Source: Brachybacterium sp. YJGR34 (GTDB taxonomy: Bacteria > Actinomycetota > Actinomycetes > Actinomycetales > Dermabacteraceae). From it: a stretch of DNA of 64,000 nucleotides. Positions 53,188 through 64,000 of the stretch are shown piece after piece. The stretch is taken from positions 1 through 64,000 of the forward strand of contig NZ_PNFB01000003.1 in the NCBI RefSeq assembly GCF_003347015.1, read 5' to 3'. Within the stretch, counting starts at the first letter, position 1. Every line of letters starts with the position of its first letter. The position numbers were made by a program, and so were the translations under genes. The notes beneath the pieces are model-generated. The model saw only the letters and a program-made list of their open reading frames with translations, had not been told where the DNA came from and searched no databases.

Positions 53188-53191
<4 letters not shown>
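52622..53191 (-). CDS. Single-span membrane protein of unknown function
   Basis: A 189-residue protein: a basic N-terminus ([15 protein letters not shown]), one span ([21 protein letters not shown]), then an extracytoplasmic domain with two cysteines ([14 protein letters not shown] and [11 protein letters not shown]) likely to form a disulfide. No known family is evident. Its ATG overlaps the stop of the pseudokinase-like gene upstream. It occupies the place where many actinobacteria have sigM and its anti-sigma gene. A role in the MurJ complex is possible from context only. Confidence 0.68.
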
Positions 53192-55500
<2,309 letters not shown>

Positions 55501-55555
55501 GGACCGTCCTTCTCCTTGGTCGGCGACGGTGCGCCGTTCACTGGCTTGGCCCATG

Positions 55556-57295
55556 CTACGAGGTCGCACGGCGACCGCGGCGGGTCAGCCGGGTCACGAC
55601 ACGCTGGGCGTAGCCGACCAGCACCCGGACCTCCTTCACGTGCAGCAGCCAGCCGAGGGCGGTGAACACCGCCGTCATGACCAGAGCGATGAGGCCGCCC
55701 AGCACCACCGCCGCGAGACGGCCGGACCAGATCAGCTCCCCGGCCAGCCCCACCAGAGCGGTGCCCACGGCCCAGCTCGCGACCGCCGCGCCCAGCAGCT
55801 TGGCCGCGACGACGGCGCCGGCGGCGAGGCTCGGCGGCACCGTGCCCAGGCGTGACGCCCGCCGCCGCAGCTGCCACATGCCCACCAGCCAGGCCACGAG
55901 ATTGCCGAGGCTGGTGGAGCCCGCTGCCGCCATGGTCGCCCACATCGGGTCCACCAGCAGCAGGATCAGCGGGACCGCGGCGAGGCTGATCACGGCGATC
56001 GGGATCTGGGAGAGGAAGGGGGTGCGGGCGTCCTCGTAGGCGTAGAACACACGCTTGATCAGGTACAGCGCGGCGAAGGGCACCAGCCCCAGCATGTAGG
56101 CGACCAGGACGGTGCCGTTGGCGCGGGCCGCCGTCTCGCCGGTGCCGCCGCCGATCACCCACATGATCGGTCCGGCCAGGGCGATGAACACCGCGGTGCA
56201 CAGCATCATCGGGACCGCGAGCATGCGGTTGGTCTCGGCGTAGCGCGCCAGTGCCCCGGCGTGGTCGCCGTCGACCGCGCGTCGTGAGATCGCCGGGAAC
56301 ACCGCGGTGACCACGGCGACGGCGATGATCCCCTGGGGGATCATGAAGGCCATGTAGGCCCAGTCCATGGTCAGTAGGGCGGGATAGCGGGCGGCGAGCT
56401 CGGGCTGGTCGCGCAGCTGCTCGGTCATCCGCACCGCGCCGCCGGCGGCCCAGCGCGAGGCCCAGATCCCCAGCTGGCCCAGTCCCAGCATCCCCAGCGA
56501 CCACAGCCCGATCCGGCTCAGCTTGCCCAGCCCCAGTCCGCGGAAGCCCCACCGCGGGCGCAGCTGCAGGTCGAGCTTCTTGACGTACCAGAACAGGAAC
56601 ACGACCTGCGCGGCGGAGCCGCCCACGTTGATCGCCGCCATCGCCACCACCATGGGCATCGTCCATGCGGCGGGATCCCCGGTGCTCCCCCACATGCCCA
56701 GGAACAGCAGCGCCCCGATGATGCCCACCAGGTTGTTGAGCACCGGCGCCCACTGGTACGGGCCGAAGGAGTCGTGGGCGTTGAGCAGCTGTCCGCACAT
56801 GACGTAGAGCGCGGAGAAGAAGATCTGGGGCATCATCCAGTACCCCAGCTGCACCGCGAGGGCGTAGGTCTGCGGGGGCAGGACGCCGCTGGTGAGGGTC
56901 AGCAGCAGCGGGACGGCGATCATGCAGATCACGGTGACGCCGAGCGACAGCGTCGCGACCAGGGTCATCAGGCGCGAGATGTAGTCGCTGCCGCGGTCGG
57001 GGCGTTTGACGGCGCGCACGATCGCGGGAACCAGGATCGCGTTCAGGGTGCCGCCGCCCACCAGCAGCCAGATCGTGTTGGGCAGGGTGTTGGCCGCGCT
57101 GAAGGCGCTCGCGGCAGAGGTCATCGACCCGGCGAGGATCATCCCGAACAGGAAGTTCCGCACGAAGCCGAGCAGGCGCGAGATCATCGCCCCCGCGGCC
57201 ATGACGACGCTGGCCTGCATGAGCTTCGAACGGCTCGAGGGCGTCCCCTGGCGACGATGGCGGGGGATGTGCCGGACGCGGAGCGAGGTGCTCAT
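55556..57295 (-). CDS. murJ: Lipid II flippase MurJ (MviN)
   Basis: A 579-residue MOP-superfamily transporter with about 14-16 spans. The opening is ASVVMAAGAMISRLLGFVRNFLFGMILAGS, the conserved A-x(2)-T/M-x-x-SR-x-x-G-x-x-R motif, followed by FSAANTLPNTIWLLVGGGTLNAILVPAIVRAV. Later: MDWAYMAFMIPQGIIAVAVVTAVFPAISRRA. It moves lipid II across the membrane for peptidoglycan synthesis. It lacks the C-terminal pseudokinase extension of mycobacterial MviN; that part is encoded by the next gene. The ATG overlaps the DUF6049 stop. Confidence 0.95.
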   Translation of the reverse strand: MSTSLRVRHIPRHRRQGTPSSRSKLMQASVVMAAGAMISRLLGFVRNFLFGMILAGSMTSAASAFSAANTLPNTIWLLVGGGTLNAILVPAIVRAVKRPDRGSDYISRLMTLVATLSLGVTVICMIAVPLLLTLTSGVLPPQTYALAVQLGYWMMPQIFFSALYVMCGQLLNAHDSFGPYQWAPVLNNLVGIIGALLFLGMWGSTGDPAAWTMPMVVAMAAINVGGSAAQVVFLFWYVKKLDLQLRPRWGFRGLGLGKLSRIGLWSLGMLGLGQLGIWASRWAAGGAVRMTEQLRDQPELAARYPALLTMDWAYMAFMIPQGIIAVAVVTAVFPAISRRAVDGDHAGALARYAETNRMLAVPMMLCTAVFIALAGPIMWVIGGGTGETAARANGTVLVAYMLGLVPFAALYLIKRVFYAYEDARTPFLSQIPIAVISLAAVPLILLLVDPMWATMAAAGSTSLGNLVAWLVGMWQLRRRASRLGTVPPSLAAGAVVAAKLLGAAVASWAVGTALVGLAGELIWSGRLAAVVLGGLIALVMTAVFTALGWLLHVKEVRVLVGYAQRVVTRLTRRGRRATS

Positions 57296-59667
57296 CGGCC
57301 CACCTCCTCGTCCTGGTCGTCCTGGTCGTCCTGGTCGTCCTGGTCGTCCTGGTCGTCCTGGTCGTGCCGGGCCCGGGCGGCCCAGATCCCGGCCGTCTCG
57401 TCGATGTCGGGGGTCGAGCGTCCGCTGAGGGAGAGCTCGACGGGGTCCTCGGGGCTGTGGACGGCGGGTGCCCGCGAGGAGGATCCGGTGCGGCGCGCCC
57501 GGGCCACGCCCACGATCACGAGCACGCCCATCGCGATGACCAGGACGAGCGTGGTCCAGTTCTCCCAGGACGGATTGACCGTCAGGGGCACGTGGACCGG
57601 TTCGGTGAGGGCACGGCCGTCGTCGGTGGTCAGCACCGTGGTGAGGGTGACTGATCCGTTGGCGACGGCCTCGACGTCGACCATGGCATCGACCTGGGAG
57701 CGCGCGGGGACCACCACCTCCGGGCTCTCCCCGATCCGCACCAGCGGCTTGTCGGAGGTGACCTCGGGGCGGACCGTGATCGGGGTGTCCAGATCGTTCG
57801 TGATGGTGATCGGAACGCCCGCGGTGTCCGAGATGACGTTGTAGCCGGAGGCGGGGACCACCTGGATGCGGCCCTGCAGGGTGTCGGTCATCTCCGCGGC
57901 GTCCTGCGCGTGCTGGGCGGGGACCTCGGGGTGGCCGCGCCACCGCTCGGAGGTGCCGGCGAGGACCTCCCGCCGCGGGGCGTCGAGCGCGGCGTCATCC
58001 TCCATCGCGGCCCCCAGGGCATCGAGGCGCTCCCAGGTGCGCTCGAGGTCCGTCAGCACGTGGGGGGCGAGCGGTGCGGGCCCGGTCGCCTCCGGCAGGT
58101 GCTGCCAGCCGCCCTCGGAGGTCGGGGCGCTGGGCAGCACCTCCTCGGCGCTCACGGTGCCCAGGGCGTACAGCTCGTCGTCCTCGTTCTGCGGGTCGGT
58201 GCTCCAGGTCTGACGATCGGTGGCCTCGAGCAGGTCGCCGGTGCGGCCGGTCTCCACCCAGGGCGCGTCGGCGAGGGCGTCCAGGGCCGCTCCGGCGGCC
58301 TCGGCGTCGAGCGGGACATCGGGCGAGGGGGCGATGAGGAGGTGGCGCGGCGCGGTCGTGTACTCCGAGGCGATCGTCGCGGTCTCGGCGAGCAGGCGCT
58401 GCTGGGTCTGCTCGGTGTCGGAATCAGCGGTGAGCAGGGAGAACTCCTCGGAGAGGGTGGGGTCGGGGGCGAGCAGCGGCAGCAGGGTCCCCTCGGTCCG
58501 CCCGGACGCATACAGGCCCACCGAGCTCGGGGTGACGGAGGATGAGGGGTCCTCCCGCAGGGAGCTCGAGGGCACGATCGCGGCGGTGGCACCGGTCTCG
58601 AGCACCGACTCCAGCGCCTCGGCGTCGGCGGCCGATCCCTCGATCGCCAGCGCCGAGGCCCGCGGCTCGATCCCGGTGTCCTCCCGGACCTGGTCCGAGG
58701 CGTCGCGGGCCGCGTGCTCGAGGGTGGTGGTGCCGGCCTCCTGCAGGCTGCGCATGTCCGCCCCCGCGTAGGGCATCGCGAGCACGGTGCGGTCGCCGGC
58801 CGCTTCCTGCAGGGCGGCGGCGAGCGAGGAGGATCCGGGCCCGGGCGCGTACTCCAGGATCGGACCGGAGGCGTCCTCGTCCTCGGGCGTCTGCTCCTCG
58901 GTCCCCTCGGGGGGCGGGAGCGGCTGCTGCGGCGGATCCAGCAGGGAGGGGTCCAGCCACCAGTCGACGTCCTCGCGCACGGCGAGCTGCTGGACGTCGG
59001 ACATCGGTCCGGAGGCGACGGACTCCTCGAAGGCCGCGGGATCGGAGATCGTGGCGGCGGCGTCCTCGGCCGCGACCGGGAGCAGGACGGACTGCGTGAT
59101 GGAGGCCTCGACGTCGTCGGGCCGCCACACCACGAAGGAGCGCAGCGAGCCCAGGGGCTCGTCGTCCGCGACCGCGGTGACCGACAGGCGGCGGGTGCCC
59201 CAGAAGTAGGGCTCCTCGGCGTAGCCGAGCTCCTCGGCGGTGGCCTCGACGCTCAGCGTGACCGAGGCGCCCGGCGCCAGCTGCGCGCGCTCCGCGGAGC
59301 GGGCGAGGGCGGCCCCGGAGGTGTCCGGAGCGGTCTCGGACTGCCAGCTCTCGAGCATGCTGCGATCCGTCACCCGCGCCACGCGCGTGCGCATCTCCAG
59401 GGAGAGGTCATCCAGCGGCTCGGAGGAGGTGTTGGTCACCTCGATGCGTGCCTCGACCGTCCCGCCCGGGGCCAGTGACGTGGGCGTCAGGGAGACCAGA
59501 TCCATGCTGATGCCGGCGTCCTCCGCCGCGGGCGGCGGGGCCGCGGGCGCGGCCTGCGCCGCGGGGATCACCGTCGCCGGGCCGCTCACCAGCACCGATG
59601 TGGCCACGATCAGTGCCGTCAGCAGCGCCGCGAGCACCGGGCGCACGGACGGCGGGGACAGCGACAT
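57292..59667 (-). CDS. DUF6049 secreted/anchored envelope protein
   Basis: A 791-residue protein with an N-terminal signal sequence (VLAALLTALIVATSVLVSGPATVIPAAQA), a large extracytoplasmic region and one span near the C-terminus (WTTLVLVIAMGVLVIVGVARARR), then a short cytoplasmic tail. The family (Rv3909 in M. tuberculosis) always lies upstream of murJ in actinobacteria and is essential in some species, with unknown biochemistry. The tail ends in six repeats of Gln-Asp-Asp from a 9-bp tandem repeat. The ATG at 59667 lies six bases after a TACAGT -10-like element, so the message may be leaderless. It is divergent from the CCA-adding enzyme gene. Confidence 0.88.
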   Translation of the reverse strand: MSLSPPSVRPVLAALLTALIVATSVLVSGPATVIPAAQAAPAAPPPAAEDAGISMDLVSLTPTSLAPGGTVEARIEVTNTSSEPLDDLSLEMRTRVARVTDRSMLESWQSETAPDTSGAALARSAERAQLAPGASVTLSVEATAEELGYAEEPYFWGTRRLSVTAVADDEPLGSLRSFVVWRPDDVEASITQSVLLPVAAEDAAATISDPAAFEESVASGPMSDVQQLAVREDVDWWLDPSLLDPPQQPLPPPEGTEEQTPEDEDASGPILEYAPGPGSSSLAAALQEAAGDRTVLAMPYAGADMRSLQEAGTTTLEHAARDASDQVREDTGIEPRASALAIEGSAADAEALESVLETGATAAIVPSSSLREDPSSSVTPSSVGLYASGRTEGTLLPLLAPDPTLSEEFSLLTADSDTEQTQQRLLAETATIASEYTTAPRHLLIAPSPDVPLDAEAAGAALDALADAPWVETGRTGDLLEATDRQTWSTDPQNEDDELYALGTVSAEEVLPSAPTSEGGWQHLPEATGPAPLAPHVLTDLERTWERLDALGAAMEDDAALDAPRREVLAGTSERWRGHPEVPAQHAQDAAEMTDTLQGRIQVVPASGYNVISDTAGVPITITNDLDTPITVRPEVTSDKPLVRIGESPEVVVPARSQVDAMVDVEAVANGSVTLTTVLTTDDGRALTEPVHVPLTVNPSWENWTTLVLVIAMGVLVIVGVARARRTGSSSRAPAVHSPEDPVELSLSGRSTPDIDETAGIWAARARHDQDDQDDQDDQDDQDDQDEEVGR
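57311..57364. repeat. 9-bp tandem repeat in the DUF6049 tail
   Basis: Six copies of TCCTGGTCG, encoding Asp-Asp-Gln on the minus strand in the cytoplasmic tail, just before the stop that overlaps murJ. Confidence 0.9.
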
Positions 59668-59775
59668 GGTGACACTGTAAGCGGCGGCTACCGTAGAGAG
59701 GCTGGGGTGAGCGCGTTCTCCCCCGTCGCGTCGCGCCTCCCGGCCGCCGCCCGCCCCGACCAGAAGGACCACCTC

Positions 59776-61266
59776 GTGACCGATCCCGCCGATGCGACCG
59801 ATCCCGTCGCCGCCGCGCGCCTCGAGACCGCCCGCACGCGCGCGGCCTCCATGTTCCGTGCGCTGCCCGAGGAGATCCACGAGCTCGGACGCCGCTTCGA
59901 GGCCGCCGGGCACGAGCTCGCCCTGGTGGGCGGGCCGGTGCGCGACGCCGTGCTGGGCCGCTCGAGCGCGGACCTGGACTTCACCACCTCGGCGCGCCCC
60001 GCGCAGACCGAGGAGATCCTGCACGGATGGACCCGCGACGGGGCGATCTGGGACATGGGCCGCGACTTCGGGACCCTCGGCGGGGTGCGCGACGGGGTCC
60101 GCGTCGAGATCACCACCTACCGCACCGAGACCTACGATCCGGCGAGCCGCAAGCCCGAGGTCGCCTTCGGCGACACGCTCGAGGGCGACCTGTCCCGGCG
60201 CGACTTCACGGTCAACGCGATGGCGGTGCGGCTGCCCTCGCTCGAGCTGGTCGACCCCTTCGACGGCCTCGGCGACCTGGCCCGCACCCTGCTGCGCACG
60301 CCCGTCGCCCCGGAGCAGTCCTTCGCCGACGACCCCCTGCGCATGATGCGCGCGGTCCGCTTCGTCGCCCAGCTCGGCTTCCGGATCGAGGACGCCACGG
60401 CCGACGCGATCGAGGAGCTCGCCGAGCGCATCGCCATCGTCTCCGCGGAGCGGGTGCGTGAGGAGCTGGTCAAGCTCCTGCTGGGCGCCCATCCACGCGG
60501 CGGCCTCGAGCTGATGACCGAGCTGGGCCTGGCCGCCCACGTGCTGCCGGAGCTGCCCGCCCTGCAGCTCGAGATCGACGAGCACCACCACCACAAGGAC
60601 GTCTACGAGCACTCCCTGACCGTGCTCGACCAGGCCATCGACCTCGAGAGCGCCCCCGGCTCCGGCGGGCCCTGCGAGCGGCCCGACCTGGTGCTGCGCC
60701 TGTCCGCGCTGCTGCACGACATCGGCAAGCCCGCCACCCGCCGGTTCGAGCCCGGCGGGGAGGTCACCTTCCGGTTCCACGAGACCGTCGGCGCGAAGAT
60801 GACGTCGAAGCGGATGAAGGCCCTGACCTTCGACAAGGACACCACGAAGAAGGTGGCGCGCCTGGTCGAGCTGCACCTGCGCTTCCACGGCTATGTCGAC
60901 TCCCCGTGGACGGACTCCGCGGTGCGGCGCTACGTCACCGACGCCGGTGACCTGCTCCAGCACCTGCACCGGCTGACCCGCGCCGACGTCACCACCCGCA
61001 ACCGGCGCAAGGCGCGCACCCTCGCCCGGGCCTACGACGAGCTCGAGGCCCGCATCGACCATCTCGCCGAGCAGGAGGAGATCGGGAGGATCCGCCCCGA
61101 TCTGGACGGCAACCGGATCATGGAGATCCTGGACCTCCCCCCGGGCCGCGAGGTGGGTGAGGCCTACAAGCACCTCCTGGAGCTGCGGATGGAGCACGGC
61201 CCCCTCGGTGAGGAGCGCGCGACCGAGGAGCTGCGTCGGTGGTGGGCGGACCGGGAGGGTCGCTGA
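59776..61266 (+). CDS. pcnB: CCA-adding tRNA nucleotidyltransferase
   Basis: A 496-residue class II nucleotidyltransferase that adds or repairs the 3' CCA of tRNAs; none of the two tRNA genes here encodes CCA, so it is essential. The catalytic head is LALVGGPVRDAVLGRSSADLDFTTSARP with both metal aspartates in DLD, then RRDFTVNAMAV and PLRMMRAVRFVAQL. A C-terminal HD domain has LSALLHDIGKPATR and the E-H-x-x-H-H-K-D segment. The start was chosen at GTG 59776 (GAAGGA eight bases upstream). An in-frame GTG at 59707 would add 23 residues, with a weaker site. Confidence 0.93.
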   Translation: MTDPADATDPVAAARLETARTRAASMFRALPEEIHELGRRFEAAGHELALVGGPVRDAVLGRSSADLDFTTSARPAQTEEILHGWTRDGAIWDMGRDFGTLGGVRDGVRVEITTYRTETYDPASRKPEVAFGDTLEGDLSRRDFTVNAMAVRLPSLELVDPFDGLGDLARTLLRTPVAPEQSFADDPLRMMRAVRFVAQLGFRIEDATADAIEELAERIAIVSAERVREELVKLLLGAHPRGGLELMTELGLAAHVLPELPALQLEIDEHHHHKDVYEHSLTVLDQAIDLESAPGSGGPCERPDLVLRLSALLHDIGKPATRRFEPGGEVTFRFHETVGAKMTSKRMKALTFDKDTTKKVARLVELHLRFHGYVDSPWTDSAVRRYVTDAGDLLQHLHRLTRADVTTRNRRKARTLARAYDELEARIDHLAEQEEIGRIRPDLDGNRIMEILDLPPGREVGEAYKHLLELRMEHGPLGEERATEELRRWWADREGR

Positions 61267-61279
61267 GGGTCGGCTGTGA

Positions 61280-61302
61280 TCGCCCTGTGCAGGCAGGGGC
61301 GA
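61280..61302 (+). terminator. Terminator after pcnB
   Basis: A stem TCGCCC-TG/CAGGGGCGA with one bulge and a 6-base loop, 14 bases past the stop. The 185-bp gap 61267-61451 otherwise holds the presumed promoter of the penicillin-binding protein; CATACT at 61385-61390 could be its -10, without a clear -35. Confidence 0.5.
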
Positions 61303-61451
61303 CCGGTGTGAGCGAGGAGACACGGGACGTGCACACCCTGTGTGTTTCTCCGCTGGGGCGTGACGAGGCGGCCAGGAGCGTGCTCATACTGAGGAGCTGA
61401 GCACCTTCGCGTGCTCCACCCGACCACGTCCCCGAAGGACCAGGAGCAGCC

Positions 61452-64000
61452 ATGAGCGATTCACGACGCTCGTCCCGCAGCTCGTCGGCCCGATCGAACC
61501 GATCGTCGAAGCCGACCAGCGGTGGTGCCCGTCGCGCCGCAGGAGTGCGCCGCGCACCCTCCCGCGCGTCCTCCGGGGCCGCCCCCGCCCCCAAGGGGAG
61601 CAGCCGCACCGGCCGCACCGGTGCCGCCGCCGGCTCCGGGTCCGCCCCGACCTCGCGGACCTCGGTCGGCGCCCGTCACGCCGGCACCGGCGCCGCGGCC
61701 GGCCGCCGCACGAAGGTCGCCGCGACGAACTTCCTCAACTACCCGCGCGCAGGGAAGAAGAGCCCCTGGCGCTTCCTGCCCTCGCTGCGCATGATCGTCG
61801 GTGCCATGGCGCTGGCGGTGCTCGCGGTGGCCGGGCTCGGGATCTGGGTGTACAGCACCACCGAGGTGCCCGAGCCCTCCGACTTCGCCCTCGCCCAGAC
61901 CAGCCGCGTCTACTTCGCCGACGGTGAGACCGAGATGGGGACCTTCAGCGAGGTCAACCGCACCGAGCTCCCGGCCGACGAGATCCCGCAGAACATCAAG
62001 GACGCCGTGGTCGCCAGCGAGGACGCGAGCTTCTACGAGAACCGCGGCGTCTCCCCGCGCGGCATCGCCCGCGCCTTCGTCAACAACCTGCAGGGCGGTG
62101 CCCGGCAGGGCGGCTCGACCATCACCCAGCAGTACGTCGAGCGGTACTACACCGGCACGAACACGTCCTATCTGGGCAAGGCCCAGGAGGCCGTGATGGC
62201 GCTGAAGATCGACCAGGAGCTGAGCAAGGACGAGATCCTCTCCCGCTACCTGAACACCATCTACTTCGGACGCGGCGCCTACGGCGTGCAGGAGGCCTCG
62301 CAGGCCTACTTCGACAAGGACGCCGCGGACCTCACCGATGCGGAGGCCGCACTGCTGGTGGCGGTGATCCCCGCACCGTCGTCCTACGACCCCGCCGAGA
62401 ATCCCGAGAAGGCGACCCAGCTGTGGGACCGCGTGATCACCCGCGAGGTCGCCGAGGGGATGATGACGGAGGAGGAGGCCGAGGCCCTCGAGTTCCCCGA
62501 GACCGTCGAGCCGAGCTCCGAGAACAGCCTCGGCGGCACCAACGGCTATCTGTTGGACGCGGTGCGCTCCGAGCTCGTCGCCCAGGGGTTCACCGAGGAC
62601 GAGATCAACACCGGCGGCTTCACGATCGTCTCGACGATCGACCCCTCCGTCCAGGACAACTCCGTGCAGGCGGTCGAGAACCTCCCCGAGGACCGCCCCG
62701 AGCAGAACCACGTGGGCACGATGACCCTGGATCCCTCCACGGGGGCGGTGCTGGGGATGTACGGCGGCGAGGACTTCGTCTCCCAGTCCCGCAACGACGC
62801 CACCCAGTCCCGGATGCAGGCCGGATCGATCTTCAAGACCTTCACCCTGATCGCGGCGCTGGAGGACGGCTACCCGCTGGACTCCCGCTGGGACGGCAAC
62901 TCCCCGAAGGAGTTCCCGGGCTGGGAGGTGAAGAACTTCGGCGATGTCGACTACGGTCAGGTCACTCTCGCGAAGGCCACCGAGAGCTCGATCAACACCG
63001 CCTACGCGGAGGCGAACCTCGAGGTCGGCCCCGAGCGGACCCGGGAGACCGCCGTGAACCTCGGTCTGCCGGAGGAGACGCCGGGGCTCACGGACGACGC
63101 CTCGAACGTGCTCGGCTCCGCCTCGCCGACCGTCGCCGAGATGGCCGAGGTCTACGCGACGATCGCCAACGGCGGTGTGCACCACGACGCCTACATCGTG
63201 GAGTCGGTGACCCGTCCCGACGGCTCGTCCCGCTTCCAGCACGAGGACACCGGCCAGCGGGTGATGGACGAGGACGTGGCCACCAATGCCACGGTGGCGC
63301 TGCAGGGCCCGCCGACCACCGGCTCCGCCCGTGACCTGCAGAACGTCATGGACGGCCGCCCGGTGGCCGGCAAGACCGGCACCTCGGAGAGCTTCCGCTC
63401 GGCGTGGTTCGTGGGCTTCACCCCGCAGCTGGTCACGTCGGTGGGCATGTTCCAGCCCTCCGAGGACGGCACCAGCGAGGAGCCCCTCACGCCCTTCGGC
63501 GGCGCCGAGAACATCACCGGCGGCACCTTCCCGACGGCGGTCTGGGGGGACATCATGTCGACCTCGCTGGCCGGCGAGGAGTACCTGGACTTCCCCGAGG
63601 AGGCCCAGCTCGACAACGAGACCCGGGAGCGCAGCGTGCCGGAGCCGCAGCCCACGCAGGCGCCCGCCCCGACCCAGGACCCGACCCAGGAGCCGACGGA
63701 GGAGCCCACCGAGGAGCCCACTGAGGAGCCGAGCGAGGAACCCACGGAGGAGCCCACCCAGGAGCCGACGGAGGAGCCGAGCGAGGAGCCGACAGAGGAG
63801 GAACCGGCCGAGGAGCAGCCGGCCGAGGAGTCCGAGGACCAGCCCGCCGAGCGGACCCAGGAGGAGGAGTCGCCCGCCGCCGAGGAGGGCGGCGACGACC
63901 CGGCGGCCGGGAACATCCGCCCCACCGAGCAGCCCACGGCGCAGGATGAGGACGGCGTGGAGACCGCCGGCCCGGGCAGCGGCAACGGCAATGCCGGCGG
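61452..64000 (+). CDS. Class A penicillin-binding protein (partial, C-terminus cut by the window edge)
   Basis: At least 849 residues, open to the window end. A basic, Ser/Arg/Ala-rich cytoplasmic tail (1-110) and one span (about 113-134) precede the GT51 glycosyltransferase: E190 in VVASEDASFYENRGVSPRG, then GGSTITQQYVERYYTG. The transpeptidase has S459 and K462 in MQAGSIFKTF, SIN at 513-515 and KTG at 641-643. It polymerises and crosslinks peptidoglycan. The usual QPGSxxKP at the active serine reads QAGSIFKT, a small deviation. From about residue 725 a long acidic repeat (EPTEEPT/EPSEEPT) and a Pro/Glu-rich tail follow. AGGAGC precedes the ATG. No PASTA domain is seen in the visible part. 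Confidence 0.94.
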   Translation, partial: MSDSRRSSRSSSARSNRSSKPTSGGARRAAGVRRAPSRASSGAAPAPKGSSRTGRTGAAAGSGSAPTSRTSVGARHAGTGAAAGRRTKVAATNFLNYPRAGKKSPWRFLPSLRMIVGAMALAVLAVAGLGIWVYSTTEVPEPSDFALAQTSRVYFADGETEMGTFSEVNRTELPADEIPQNIKDAVVASEDASFYENRGVSPRGIARAFVNNLQGGARQGGSTITQQYVERYYTGTNTSYLGKAQEAVMALKIDQELSKDEILSRYLNTIYFGRGAYGVQEASQAYFDKDAADLTDAEAALLVAVIPAPSSYDPAENPEKATQLWDRVITREVAEGMMTEEEAEALEFPETVEPSSENSLGGTNGYLLDAVRSELVAQGFTEDEINTGGFTIVSTIDPSVQDNSVQAVENLPEDRPEQNHVGTMTLDPSTGAVLGMYGGEDFVSQSRNDATQSRMQAGSIFKTFTLIAALEDGYPLDSRWDGNSPKEFPGWEVKNFGDVDYGQVTLAKATESSINTAYAEANLEVGPERTRETAVNLGLPEETPGLTDDASNVLGSASPTVAEMAEVYATIANGGVHHDAYIVESVTRPDGSSRFQHEDTGQRVMDEDVATNATVALQGPPTTGSARDLQNVMDGRPVAGKTGTSESFRSAWFVGFTPQLVTSVGMFQPSEDGTSEEPLTPFGGAENITGGTFPTAVWGDIMSTSLAGEEYLDFPEEAQLDNETRERSVPEPQPTQAPAPTQDPTQEPTEEPTEEPTEEPSEEPTEEPTQEPTEEPSEEPTEEEPAEEQPAEESEDQPAERTQEEESPAAEEGGDDPAAGNIRPTEQPTAQDEDGVETAGPGSGNGNAG

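Overview
This window is chromosomal DNA of a high-GC actinobacterium, spanning the replication-origin neighbourhood. The GC-rich codon use, the conserved rnpA-rpmH-dnaA-dnaN-recF-dciA core, a DLW-39 protein, DUF3566 next to gyrA, class-E-sortase-type LAxTG signals and a DUF6049-murJ block all point to Actinomycetota. A Brachybacterium/Dermabacteraceae-like organism is my best guess, but this is inference from gene content and not a database match.

Layout. 0-1.2 kb: the start of sodA, a SoxR-type regulator and a 7Fe ferredoxin, linked by two SoxR-box promoters. 1.5-6.8 kb: a two-component system divergent from a five-gene operon that encodes a SipW-like signal peptidase, three short proteins with SipW-type signal sequences and an LAxTG surface protein. 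6.8-13.3 kb: a VOC protein, an AHSA1 protein, a CmtR-like metal sensor with a CDF transporter, and assimilatory nitrate reductase with its flavoprotein. 13.4-18.2 kb: an MFS-amidohydrolase-MFS operon. 18.4-18.8 kb: tRNA-Ala, a DLW-39 peptide and tRNA-Ile. 19-22.6 kb: a Met-rich acidic lipoprotein, SigK/RskA and a membrane molybdopterin oxidoreductase. 22.7-25.4 kb: a hypothetical gene, YbaK, an 8-bp tandem repeat and an intact IS30 element.

25.5-31.1 kb holds DUF3566, gyrA and gyrB. 31.6-35.2 kb holds an FMN-riboswitch-controlled riboflavin operon, including an in-frame RibD-RibE fusion, inserted between gyrB and the recF/dciA end of the classic cluster. 35.3-41.7 kb holds a phosphotransferase, dciA, recF, dnaN and dnaA. 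42.1-48.5 kb, on the other strand, holds rpmH, rnpA, yidD, yidC, jag, rsmG, parA and parB.

The most striking part is 48.5-51.0 kb. This is about 2.5 kb without a convincing gene, carrying about 18 parS-like 16-mers within 1.9 kb and then a phased cluster of DnaA boxes. The neighbouring ParB is about twice the usual size because of a 300-residue disordered, Lys/Ala/Pro-rich linker. Together these look like a dense chromosomal centromere, possibly coupled to an origin element. A DnaA-box doublet of fixed geometry recurs in the dnaA-dnaN gap, inside dnaA, and at the end of the parS region.

51.0-64.0 kb is the cell-envelope block: a thioredoxin-fold protein lacking both active-site cysteines, trxB, a membrane protein, a MurJ-partner pseudokinase-like protein, murJ and DUF6049. 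Divergent from it are the CCA-adding enzyme gene and a class A penicillin-binding protein that runs off the window end.
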